This document shows, piece by piece, positions 1 to 6,163 of a stretch of 9,208 nucleotides of DNA (position 1 is the first letter of the stretch; each line of letters starts with the position of its first letter). This DNA is from DAONDQ01 sp035402645. Its GTDB lineage: Bacteria > Cloacimonadota > Cloacimonadia > Cloacimonadales > DAONDQ01. The notes beneath the pieces were generated by a model. It searched no databases. It was not told the DNA's origin and worked only from the letters and a program-made list of their open reading frames with translations. A program made the position numbers and the translations under genes. The DNA lies in contig DAONDQ010000114.1 in the NCBI GenBank assembly GCA_035402645.1, positions 1 through 9,208 of the forward strand, written 5' to 3'.

Positions 1-42
1 GCCGTCATCTTACACCCCCGGCATTTTTTTTATCCCATAACA

Positions 43-72
43 AAAAAGGTCAGTCCTGAGACTGACCTTTTT
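43..72 (-). terminator. Intrinsic terminator after ftsZ, probably bidirectional
   Basis: A perfect 13-bp inverted repeat (arms 43-55 and 60-72) encloses a 4-base loop (56-59). The core is the 8-bp stem GGTCAGTC/GACTGACC, flanked by an A-tract on one side and a T-tract on the other. On the minus strand it begins 12 bases after the ftsZ stop codon and ends in a run of six T, as a Rho-independent terminator should. The A/T tracts are symmetrical, so it can also stop transcription arriving on the plus strand. It marks the end of the ftsQ-ftsA-ftsZ transcript. Confidence 0.9.
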
Positions 73-84
73 CTATATTCTGAA

Positions 85-1263
85 TTAATCCATCGCTTTC
101 AGAAAGGATGGGATATCGGTTTGTATAGTAGGTGAATAGGTATTCAGGTCTTCAGCAGATTTTTCATTCAACTGAGAATCATCCGGTTTCAGCTGATTCG
201 CCTGAATACGCTCCAGAATGTCCTCGAGTTCTGTTGTAGAAGGAATATCCATTGTTGGTTTCGTAATGATAGGGGGGACCGGGGCAAAGTTAATTACATC
301 TTCATCCATAGACTTCAATCCGGTAGCAATGATCGTAACGGCAAGCTTCCCTTCCATCTTTTCATCGAAGACGAGTCCGAGTATTGTATTTGCTGAAGAG
401 CCGGTCTCATTGACAACCACTTCAGAAACCGTATCGAACTCTGACATAAGCAGGTCATTTCCTGCAGTAATATTGATAAGAAGTGCTTTGCATCCCTGGA
501 GATTGATATCGCTGAGAAGCGGATTGGAAATGGCGTTCTTTGCAGCGATCACCGCTCTATTCTCACCTTCTGCAATACCTGTACCCATCAGGGCATAACC
601 CATTTGTGACATAACTTTCTTCACATCAGCGAAATCAACGTTCATATAACCGCTGAAGTTTATGATGTCAGAAACAGCCTTTGCTGCTTCATAAAGAATA
701 TTATCAGCCTGGTGAAATGCGTTCAGCACTGTAATATCTGCACAAATCTCGCGTATCTTTTCGTTGGGAATGACAATGAGAGTATCTACATACTGGCTGA
801 ATTCCTGGATTGCAAGGTCAGCATTTTCCTTACGTTTCTGACCTTCAAAGCGGAATGGCTTGGTCACGATACCAAGAGAGAGAATCTTCATTTCACGAGC
901 CAATTGAGCAATCACAGGTGCTGCACCGCTACCGGTACCTCCACCCATGCCTGCAGCGAGGAAAACCATGTCAGCACCGTCGAGTGTGCTGCGGATCTCA
1001 TCAATCGATTCATTTGCTGCTTCTCTTCCGATTTCCGGATTTGCACCCGTTCCCAAACCTCTTGTCGTTTTCTTTCCTAATTGCAATTTTACTTTTGCCT
1101 TGGACTTGTGCAGGTCCATGGTGTCCGTATTTGCAACAACAAATTCCACACCACTCAGGTTATTTTCAATCATGGTGTTTACTGCATTTCCACCAGCACC
1201 GCCTACGCCAATGATCTTGATCACAGAACCAGCAGGTGAATTTTTGCTATCAAATTCAATCAT
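85..1263 (-). CDS. ftsZ: Cell division protein FtsZ
   Basis: FtsZ is the tubulin-like GTPase that polymerises into the cytoplasmic Z-ring and recruits the divisome. The 392-residue protein is of normal length. The N-terminal nucleotide-binding part has GGAGGNAV near residues 21-28, GTGANPE at 71-77 and the tubulin signature GGGTGSG at 107-113. The synergy (T7) loop NVDFADV is at 208-214; D210 and D213 match the catalytic aspartates that complete the GTPase site of the next subunit. After the C-terminal domain comes a fairly short linker (about 318-382), then the conserved tail DIPSFLKAMD (383-392) that binds FtsA and other partners. The start is ATG at 1263-1261, preceded by a purine-rich GAGGGGGAG. 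The gene begins 13 bases after the ftsA stop and is the last gene before the terminator. Intact, with no missing key residue seen. Confidence 0.98.
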   Translation of the reverse strand: MIEFDSKNSPAGSVIKIIGVGGAGGNAVNTMIENNLSGVEFVVANTDTMDLHKSKAKVKLQLGKKTTRGLGTGANPEIGREAANESIDEIRSTLDGADMVFLAAGMGGGTGSGAAPVIAQLAREMKILSLGIVTKPFRFEGQKRKENADLAIQEFSQYVDTLIVIPNEKIREICADITVLNAFHQADNILYEAAKAVSDIINFSGYMNVDFADVKKVMSQMGYALMGTGIAEGENRAVIAAKNAISNPLLSDINLQGCKALLINITAGNDLLMSEFDTVSEVVVNETGSSANTILGLVFDEKMEGKLAVTIIATGLKSMDEDVINFAPVPPIITKPTMDIPSTTELEDILERIQANQLKPDDSQLNEKSAEDLNTYSPTIQTDIPSFLKAMD

Positions 1264-1276
1264 GGGCTCCCCCTCT

Positions 1277-2536
1277 TTATTTGAATTCTTTAAAAAAGTC
1301 TATTATCTTTTGGAATGACAACTTTGGAATCTTACTCATTCCAGACGCCTGTTTCAGGTTGAAATCCTGTTCCATTGCATAATATAGAAGACCAATGACT
1401 GTCGAATATTGCGGGTCTTCCATACGTGAGATAGGACCACTGAGCTTTGAGATATCAGGATATCCTATCTTTACGGGAAGGTCGAATATTCCAACAGCAA
1501 GATCAGCAGTGTTTTTAATTAAAGCACTGCCACCAGTCAACACCACTCCTGCTGTAAGACGGTCGGGAAGATAATTCTGTATGGCTGTACGATAACATTG
1601 AGCGAGAATCTCATCCATCCTGTGCTGAATGATCATGGCAATATGCCTGGTCTTTTGTGAAGTTGAACTGCGACCGCTGATTCCTTCCACAATGACTTCC
1701 TGATTTTCATCAACGGTTTGTGCCTGGCAATTGCCGTACTCAATCTTAAGATATTCAGCAAATTTCGGTGTTGTCCTGAGTCCAATCGCCAGATCATTGG
1801 TAATGTTATTTCCACCAGCAGGAACTACATAGGTTGAAAAGAGTGAATTCTGGTAGAATATGGAAATATCGGATGTTCCACCACCAAGATCGATCAGTAC
1901 ACAGCCTAAATTCTTTTCTATATCTGTCAGAACAGCCATGCTGCATGCAACATGCTCCAACACAACATCATCCACTTCATATCCGGCAAGTTCGACACAT
2001 TTCTTCAGGTTCCTGATCGCTGTTATATCAGCCAGGATAATATTGACATGTGCCGTTAGATGAAAACCGCTCATATTGATCGGATTCTGAATACTATCCT
2101 GTCCGTCTATCTCATAAAACTGCGGAATGGCATGCAGAATTTCAAGTCTTTCCATACCTTTTTGGATGCGAATGCTCTTTTTGGCATCTTCCAAGACCTG
2201 ATCGACATGTTCCTGTTGTATTTCAGAAGGCTCATTTCCCAATGGACCCGATATGGATATCCTGCCGATGGTATTGATACTGCGAATATGCTCACCGGTA
2301 ATACCCATGAAAATATTCTCAGCATTGCATCTTGCCTGGGACTCGGCATCTTCAATCGCTTTGCGAATAGATTCTGAAGCCGTTTGGATATCTTTTACGA
2401 CTCCCTTATCCAGACCATCGGATTCACTCCAACCGATACCCTTCACTTCCAGTTTGGCATCTTCTACATAGGAAGCGATTACAGCACAAATCTTCGAAGT
2501 GCCAATATCCAATGCCGTGATGATAAACTTACTCAA
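1277..2536 (-). CDS. ftsA: Cell division protein FtsA, TTG start
   Basis: FtsA is the actin-like ATPase that tethers FtsZ to the inner membrane and signals to the periplasmic septal machinery. The 419 residues carry the actin-fold motifs in order: phosphate-1 loop ALDIGTSK (8-15), the 1C domain (roughly 85-165, including ITGEHI at 79-84 just before it), phosphate-2 loop LIDLGGGTSDIS (214-225), and the adenosine motif VVLTGGSALI (331-340). The extreme C-terminus (about 406-419, with alternating hydrophobic and Lys residues) looks like the amphipathic membrane-targeting helix. The start codon is TTG at 2536-2534, not ATG. It is chosen because the family begins a few residues before the D-I-G-T-S-K motif, the next in-frame Met is at residue 77, and a strong AAGGAGG precedes it. 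The TTG overlaps the ftsQ stop as TTGA, so translation is probably coupled. ftsZ follows 13 bases after the stop. Confidence 0.97.
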   Translation of the reverse strand: MSKFIITALDIGTSKICAVIASYVEDAKLEVKGIGWSESDGLDKGVVKDIQTASESIRKAIEDAESQARCNAENIFMGITGEHIRSINTIGRISISGPLGNEPSEIQQEHVDQVLEDAKKSIRIQKGMERLEILHAIPQFYEIDGQDSIQNPINMSGFHLTAHVNIILADITAIRNLKKCVELAGYEVDDVVLEHVACSMAVLTDIEKNLGCVLIDLGGGTSDISIFYQNSLFSTYVVPAGGNNITNDLAIGLRTTPKFAEYLKIEYGNCQAQTVDENQEVIVEGISGRSSTSQKTRHIAMIIQHRMDEILAQCYRTAIQNYLPDRLTAGVVLTGGSALIKNTADLAVGIFDLPVKIGYPDISKLSGPISRMEDPQYSTVIGLLYYAMEQDFNLKQASGMSKIPKLSFQKIIDFFKEFK

Positions 2537-3300
2537 CTTACCTCCTTCTTCACAACGACCTGGTCTTGAAAACGAAAATCGAAGATGGAGTTCTTTTCAA
2601 ATGAACCATTTTCCTTTAAAAACATAAATCTTCTAATCCTGGATGGAATATCCTGGTTACCCAAGATGATCTTCGCACCCGTTGATGTTTCAACAAAATA
2701 CAGCAGACCGTCTTTTGTATAATATTCCGAAATGCATTTTTCAAAATCAGGATTCAATCCCAGTATTGCTTTCTGGAACCAAATCACATTTTCAAGATAT
2801 TTACTCGTCAGTTTCCTACCCACTACCATCTGCGCATTTTGATAGGCAGTATCGGCAATCGGCATATCTTCGAGCACACTTGTCGGATGATTATCCAACA
2901 CTGTCTTCTCTTCATCAATGGGGTAGAGGTTGCCCTCCAGCGTTTTCACGTAAACAATGCTGCGTCGCTCCACGATGCTGATCTTCAGTTTACTCGGCAA
3001 TACTCTTGTGATCTTGATCTTCTGAATTCTCTTGATCGCTGAATATCGCTTCAGCAAGTCTTTCTTTGAAATCGCCATCAGGTTGTGTCCCATCTGGTCC
3101 TTCACAATATCAGAGAGGAATTTCTCATCGAGGAAACGATATCCCGTCACTTCAATCTTGCTGATGTTGAAGATGGGCATACGTTTCATGATTTGCACTA
3201 AACCGTAACTAAGTGATAATAGAACGATGGTGATTAGGAAAAACAGGATGAAGAACCTGCTGTTGCCTCTTCGTTTTCGTTGTATTGGTTTAGTGTTCAT
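2533..3300 (-). CDS. ftsQ: Cell division protein FtsQ/DivIB
   Basis: FtsQ is a bitopic membrane protein that links the early cytoplasmic ring to the late periplasmic septal synthesis complex, usually with FtsB and FtsL. The 255 residues have the standard layout. A short basic cytoplasmic tail (residues 1-15, rich in K and R) is followed by one transmembrane segment (about 16-38). A POTRA domain spans about 45-115, ending in the strand K-L-K-I-S-I-V-E-R-R typical of the family. A beta domain follows to about residue 250 (contains L-Y-P-I-D-E near 125-130). The start is ATG at 3300-3298, preceded by a modest GGGGA with a 5-base spacer. It is the first gene after the 371-base gap, so any internal promoter there would set FtsQAZ levels. 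Its stop overlaps the ftsA start. Sequence conservation in FtsQ is low; the call rests on architecture plus position. Confidence 0.93.
   Translation of the reverse strand: MNTKPIQRKRRGNSRFFILFFLITIVLLSLSYGLVQIMKRMPIFNISKIEVTGYRFLDEKFLSDIVKDQMGHNLMAISKKDLLKRYSAIKRIQKIKITRVLPSKLKISIVERRSIVYVKTLEGNLYPIDEEKTVLDNHPTSVLEDMPIADTAYQNAQMVVGRKLTSKYLENVIWFQKAILGLNPDFEKCISEYYTKDGLLYFVETSTGAKIILGNQDIPSRIRRFMFLKENGSFEKNSIFDFRFQDQVVVKKEVS
2541..2547 (-). promoter_or_regulatory. Strong Shine-Dalgarno site of ftsA inside the ftsQ 3' end
   Basis: The minus strand reads AAGGAGG, a near-perfect anti-16S match, four bases before the TTG start of ftsA. It is also the codons for the last residues of FtsQ (K-K-E-V-S). 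The strong site decides the unusual TTG start. A full-strength ribosome site paired with a weak start codon and a rather short spacer suggests tuned FtsA output relative to FtsZ; that purpose is inference. Confidence 0.8.
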
Positions 3301-3393
3301 TCATATCCCCGAATCTAACTTTTTAATTCACAGCAAGATATGTTGTGGATTCAAGAAACTCAATAAATTCAAATCACTTATCTAACTTTCTAA

Positions 3394-3420
3394 AAAATAT
3401 GAAATTAGCAATGCTGTCAA
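3394..3420 (-). promoter_or_regulatory. Candidate sigma-70-type promoter for ftsQAZ
   Basis: The minus strand has a perfect -35 hexamer TTGACA (3420-3415), followed after 15 bases by TATTTT (3399-3394), a four-of-six match to TATAAT. It lies about 94 bases upstream of the ftsQ start and faces the right way. The spacer is short and the -10 is weak, in an AT-rich stretch where such matches arise easily, so this is only a candidate. Its position between the two gene blocks fits the common pattern of a dedicated promoter for ftsQAZ. Confidence 0.35.
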
Positions 3421-3473
3421 TATATATTTTTTACTAATAAATTTCCATAGTATACCCGAACGATAATATGAAG

Positions 3474-3576
3474 CATTCCAATCTATATCCTATCTCATAG
3501 CAAGCTGATACCAATCTCATACCAATCCCTACAGATTGGAATGAAACAGGTTTACAATTGGATAGAGCTTGGATAT
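3474..3576. repeat. Converging arrays of a degenerate 11-bp repeat (imperfect palindrome)
   Basis: On the plus strand five consecutive 11-base units begin at 3474, 3485, 3496, 3507 and 3518. They read CATTCCAATCT, ATATCCTATCT, CATAGCAAGCT, GATACCAATCT and CATACCAATCC. Against the consensus CATACCAATCT they match 10, 6, 9, 10 and 10 of 11. After 4 bases (3529-3532) four units run on the minus strand: CATTCCAATCT (3543-3533), TAAACCTGTTT, CTATCCAATTG and ATATCCAAGCT (3576-3566). The first matches 10 of 11; the others match about 6, two of them sharing TATCCAA at an exact 11-base distance. Unit 3474-3484 is a perfect inverted copy of 3533-3543, and 3518-3528 is a 9-of-11 inverted copy of the same arm. 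The 11-base period is about one DNA helical turn. It may be a protein-binding array, an RNA structure in the ftsQ leader, or a small palindromic element; the sequence does not decide. Confidence 0.65.
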
Positions 3577-3671
3577 TGTATGCTTTGTCTCAAGCTATTC
3601 CTTGTTGTTCTTCGACACTATATATGAAATCAAGGACCAATCAGTGTTTTGATGCAATCCACTGCTATTTT

Positions 3672-5078
3672 TTACTTTTGAGTCTTTTCCTCAGTTTGCT
3701 GTTTCTCAGGATTCTTGAGTTTACTCAGGATTTCCTCACCGTATTGCCAGATATTCCCAGCGCCCATTGTAATAAAGATATCATCAGGCTTGAGGAATTC
3801 AAGGATATCAGACACGATATTCTCATTCTTGTCGATATAATGAACGATGTGATGTCCGCTCTGGATTGCAGCATCAGCGATCATCTTTCCGCTCACGCCT
3901 TCGATCGGTTTCTCGCGTGCAGGGAAAATAGGAGTGATGAATAACGCATCACAGGAGAAGAATGCTTGTCCGAATTCCTGGTAAAAGTCTCTGGTCCTGC
4001 TGAAGAGATGTGGTTGGAAAGCGACAACGATTCGTCTATCCGTGCTATCACGGAAACCTTCGAGGGTTGCCCGGATTTCAGTTGGATGATGAGCATAGTC
4101 ATCAAATACCGTAATGTTATTGGCTTCACCTTTTCTCTCTGATCTGCGGTATACGCCCTTGTATTCTTCCAGCCCTTTTTTAATTGCAGGGAATGGAATA
4201 TCCAGTTCCAGACCGACAGATACAGCCAGGAGCGCATTCAGAATGTTATGCTTTCCATTTACTGAGATCGTGATATTACCCAAACGGTAATTTTTATAAA
4301 CCACATCGAAACTCGACATGAAGTTCTTCATGGAGATGTTCACTGCCTGGACATCCGCCTGTCTGGATGTTCCGTAGGTAAGAATCTTCTTTTCGATTGC
4401 CGGTAAGATCGATTGAACTCCCGGGTCTTCGAGGCAAGCGATGACAGAGCCGAAGAATGGAACTTTATTAGCAAATTCGATGAAAGCGCTTTTGATCTCA
4501 TCCAAATCCATATAACAGTCGAGGTGGTCAGCTTCAATATTTGTTATACCGGCGATGATGGGACTTAAGGTTAAAAACGAATGATCATATTCATCAGCTT
4601 CAACAACGATGTATTTTCCGCTTCCCATCAGATTATTGGAACCGAAATTCATGACCTTTCCACCAACGATGATCGTAGGTTCAAGACCTGCCAATTCCAG
4701 AACCATTCCCACCATGGAAGTGGTGGAGGTCTTTCCGTGAGTGCCGGCAATACCAATACTGTAACTCATCCTTGTGATCTCAGCTAGCATTTCCGCTCTT
4801 CGAATCACTGGAATCTTCAATGCTTTGGCTGCTTGGATTTCAGGATTGTCATCATGGACTGCTGAAGATTTGACAACAACATCCACATCTCTGATCAAAT
4901 TCGGGTCATGTCCTTCAACAACTTTGATCCCAATGCTTTCGAGATGTTTGGTGATATCCGATTTCTTCATATCGGAACCGGATATTGAAATACCCTGGTT
5001 ATGCAGCAATTCGGCAATACCGCTCATTCCAATACCGCCAATTCCAACAAAATGTATTCTCTTTGTACGTCCAAGCAT
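3672..5078 (-). CDS. murC: UDP-N-acetylmuramate--L-alanine ligase MurC
   Basis: MurC uses ATP to join L-Ala to UDP-MurNAc, the first amino acid of the peptidoglycan stem peptide, in the cytoplasm. The 468 residues show the three Mur ligase domains. The N-terminal UDP-binding Rossmann part has VGIGGIGMSG (11-20). The ATPase domain has P-loop AGTHGKTSTT (111-120), EADEYD (160-165) and NIEADHLD (180-187). The hinge and C-terminal domain have GKHNILNALLA (275-285), FDDYAHHPTEI (325-335) and QPHLFSRT (355-362), all MurC hallmarks. The usual G-V-x-R-R-F motif reads GVYRRS here (308-313). The last dozen residues are a charged tail rich in K, E and Q. The start is ATG at 5078, with GAGGT eight bases upstream that overlaps the murG stop, 11 bases away. 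It is the last gene of the tight mraY-murC block; no terminator was seen after it. Confidence 0.98.
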   Translation of the reverse strand: MLGRTKRIHFVGIGGIGMSGIAELLHNQGISISGSDMKKSDITKHLESIGIKVVEGHDPNLIRDVDVVVKSSAVHDDNPEIQAAKALKIPVIRRAEMLAEITRMSYSIGIAGTHGKTSTTSMVGMVLELAGLEPTIIVGGKVMNFGSNNLMGSGKYIVVEADEYDHSFLTLSPIIAGITNIEADHLDCYMDLDEIKSAFIEFANKVPFFGSVIACLEDPGVQSILPAIEKKILTYGTSRQADVQAVNISMKNFMSSFDVVYKNYRLGNITISVNGKHNILNALLAVSVGLELDIPFPAIKKGLEEYKGVYRRSERKGEANNITVFDDYAHHPTEIRATLEGFRDSTDRRIVVAFQPHLFSRTRDFYQEFGQAFFSCDALFITPIFPAREKPIEGVSGKMIADAAIQSGHHIVHYIDKNENIVSDILEFLKPDDIFITMGAGNIWQYGEEILSKLKNPEKQQTEEKTQK

Positions 5079-5089
5079 AGTATGTTACC

Positions 5090-6163
5090 TCAATCCTTCT
5101 TTAGATCATCAACAATTTGCTGTGCGATTGTATCAGCCGCCTTGATGCCTTCTGACTCTCCAAAATTCTGTTTATATTGTTCCAGATTTACCAGCATTTC
5201 CATAATGGAAGCTAGTAGGATATCATGATTCAAGTTCTTTTGTTCTATTACTTTGGCAACCTTTTTTTCTTCCTCTTCCATGGCATTGAAATACTGATGA
5301 TTCCCTGCAGCTGTTGGCAAGGGAATCAGGATCATCGGTACTTTCTTGGATTCCAATTCAGCAAGGGTCAATGCACCTGCCCGAGCGATGGAAATATCTG
5401 CAGAATTGTAGATTTTTCCCATCTCTTGTGAGAAGGCGAATGTATAAATACCTTTCTTATCTTGAAGCTTTCTATTGATTGAATCAAAGTCCCTTTTTCC
5501 GGTTTGCCAGAGGATGTTCAGATGATTCTCGAGCAGTTTATCGACAATGGATAGTATTGCCTGATTCAAGGCGATTGAACCCTGGCTGCCACCGAGAATG
5601 AGAATGGATTTATTTGATTCGTTCAATCCCAATTGTGCATAATCAAGTTTATTCTGCATGGTAGTAATGGTGGAATTGATAGGATTTCCCGTCATCAGGC
5701 AACGTTTCTCGGGTAAATACTTCAAAGCACCACGATAAGCGATAAAGACTCTCTTCGCATATTTCGCTATGAAGCGCGTTGTGATTCCCGGATAACTGTT
5801 TTGTTCCTGCCAATAGATCGGAATTCCGGTCAGAAGAGCAGCCAAACCGACAGGTCCACTGACAAAACCTCCTGCTCCGATGAAAGCATCCGGTTTGAAT
5901 TCTTTCATGATCCTAACAGACATGAAAACACTCTTTGCCAACTTGAATGGGAATTTGATATGCATGAGAGTTAGTTTACGATAGAGTTTCTGGACATCGA
6001 TTGGGGAGAAGGGGATGCCTTTTGCCGAAGTGAGGTTTTGTTCCATGCTGTTTTTGTTGCCGATATACAGAACTTCAACGCCGAGTTTACGCAATGCTTC
6101 TGTAATGGAAAGGGCTGGGATGATATGTCCACCCGTTCCACCAGCAGCGATGACAACCTTCAT
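5090..6163 (-). CDS. murG: Lipid II synthase MurG (UDP-GlcNAc:lipid I N-acetylglucosaminyltransferase)
   Basis: MurG transfers GlcNAc from UDP-GlcNAc to lipid I on the inner face of the membrane, making lipid II. The 357 residues match the family length and its GT-B fold. The N-terminal glycine loop GGTGGHIIPAL is at 8-18, the second glycine loop GAGGFVSGP at 96-104, the acceptor-side motif QEQNSYPG at 119-126, and TGNP at 158-161. The C-terminal donor domain begins near GGSQGS (191-196) and contains RAGALTLAEL (261-270) and NHQYFNA (288-294). The H-E-Q-N motif of many MurG proteins has Gln in place of His, a variant I associate with Bacteroidetes-like lineages. The start is ATG at 6163, overlapping the ftsW stop by one base (TAATG), with AAGGA about 7 bases upstream, so reinitiation is likely. 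murC follows 11 bases after the stop. Confidence 0.98.
   Translation of the reverse strand: MKVVIAAGGTGGHIIPALSITEALRKLGVEVLYIGNKNSMEQNLTSAKGIPFSPIDVQKLYRKLTLMHIKFPFKLAKSVFMSVRIMKEFKPDAFIGAGGFVSGPVGLAALLTGIPIYWQEQNSYPGITTRFIAKYAKRVFIAYRGALKYLPEKRCLMTGNPINSTITTMQNKLDYAQLGLNESNKSILILGGSQGSIALNQAILSIVDKLLENHLNILWQTGKRDFDSINRKLQDKKGIYTFAFSQEMGKIYNSADISIARAGALTLAELESKKVPMILIPLPTAAGNHQYFNAMEEEEKKVAKVIEQKNLNHDILLASIMEMLVNLEQYKQNFGESEGIKAADTIAQQIVDDLKKD

Larger units (their letters stand above)
3301..3671. other. 371-base intergenic region between murC and ftsQ
   Basis: This is the only substantial non-coding stretch in the window. It is visibly more AT-rich than the flanking genes, especially 3361-3460. 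No terminator with a T-run follows murC, so readthrough from the mur block is possible. No reading frame on the minus strand looks like murB, ddl, murA or any other usual dcw gene. The visible content is an array of 11-bp repeats forming an imperfect palindrome (3474-3576) and a possible promoter (3394-3420) facing ftsQ. The first 95 bases after murC (3577-3671) show only a weak 5-bp inverted repeat. Confidence 0.85.

Noticed and set aside
1..20. On the minus strand, GGGGGTG followed by ATG at 8-6, a possible start of the next gene downstream of the terminator.
   Set aside because: Only two full codons are visible before the window ends, so nothing confirms coding.
1..22. GCCG at 1-4 and CGGC at 19-22 followed by a run of eight T, like a plus-strand terminator.
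   Set aside because: Only 4 bp of stem with a 14-base loop. A real left arm could lie outside the window, but it cannot be supported from here.
3340..3355. GAATCCACA on the minus strand, similar to a DnaA box (TTATCCACA).
   Set aside because: Two mismatches at the first two positions, a single copy, and no other origin features nearby.
3434..3520. A 28-codon minus-strand frame (ATG at 3520, stop TAG) inside the repeat array, with AGGGA about 5 bases upstream.
   Set aside because: It is very short and built from the repeat units themselves; its predicted sequence resembles nothing I know and shows no gene-like composition. Chance is the simplest reading.
3640..3667. CAGTG/CACTG inverted repeat just after the murC stop, considered as a terminator.
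   Set aside because: The stem is 5 bp with a 13-base loop and no T-run follows on the minus strand.
4774..5145. Long open frames antisense to murC, murG, ftsW, ftsA and ftsZ (for example 123 codons at 4774-5145, 139 codons at 6680-7099).
   Set aside because: They mirror strongly conserved genes on the other strand, lack recognisable domains and convincing ribosome sites, and are expected by chance opposite such genes.
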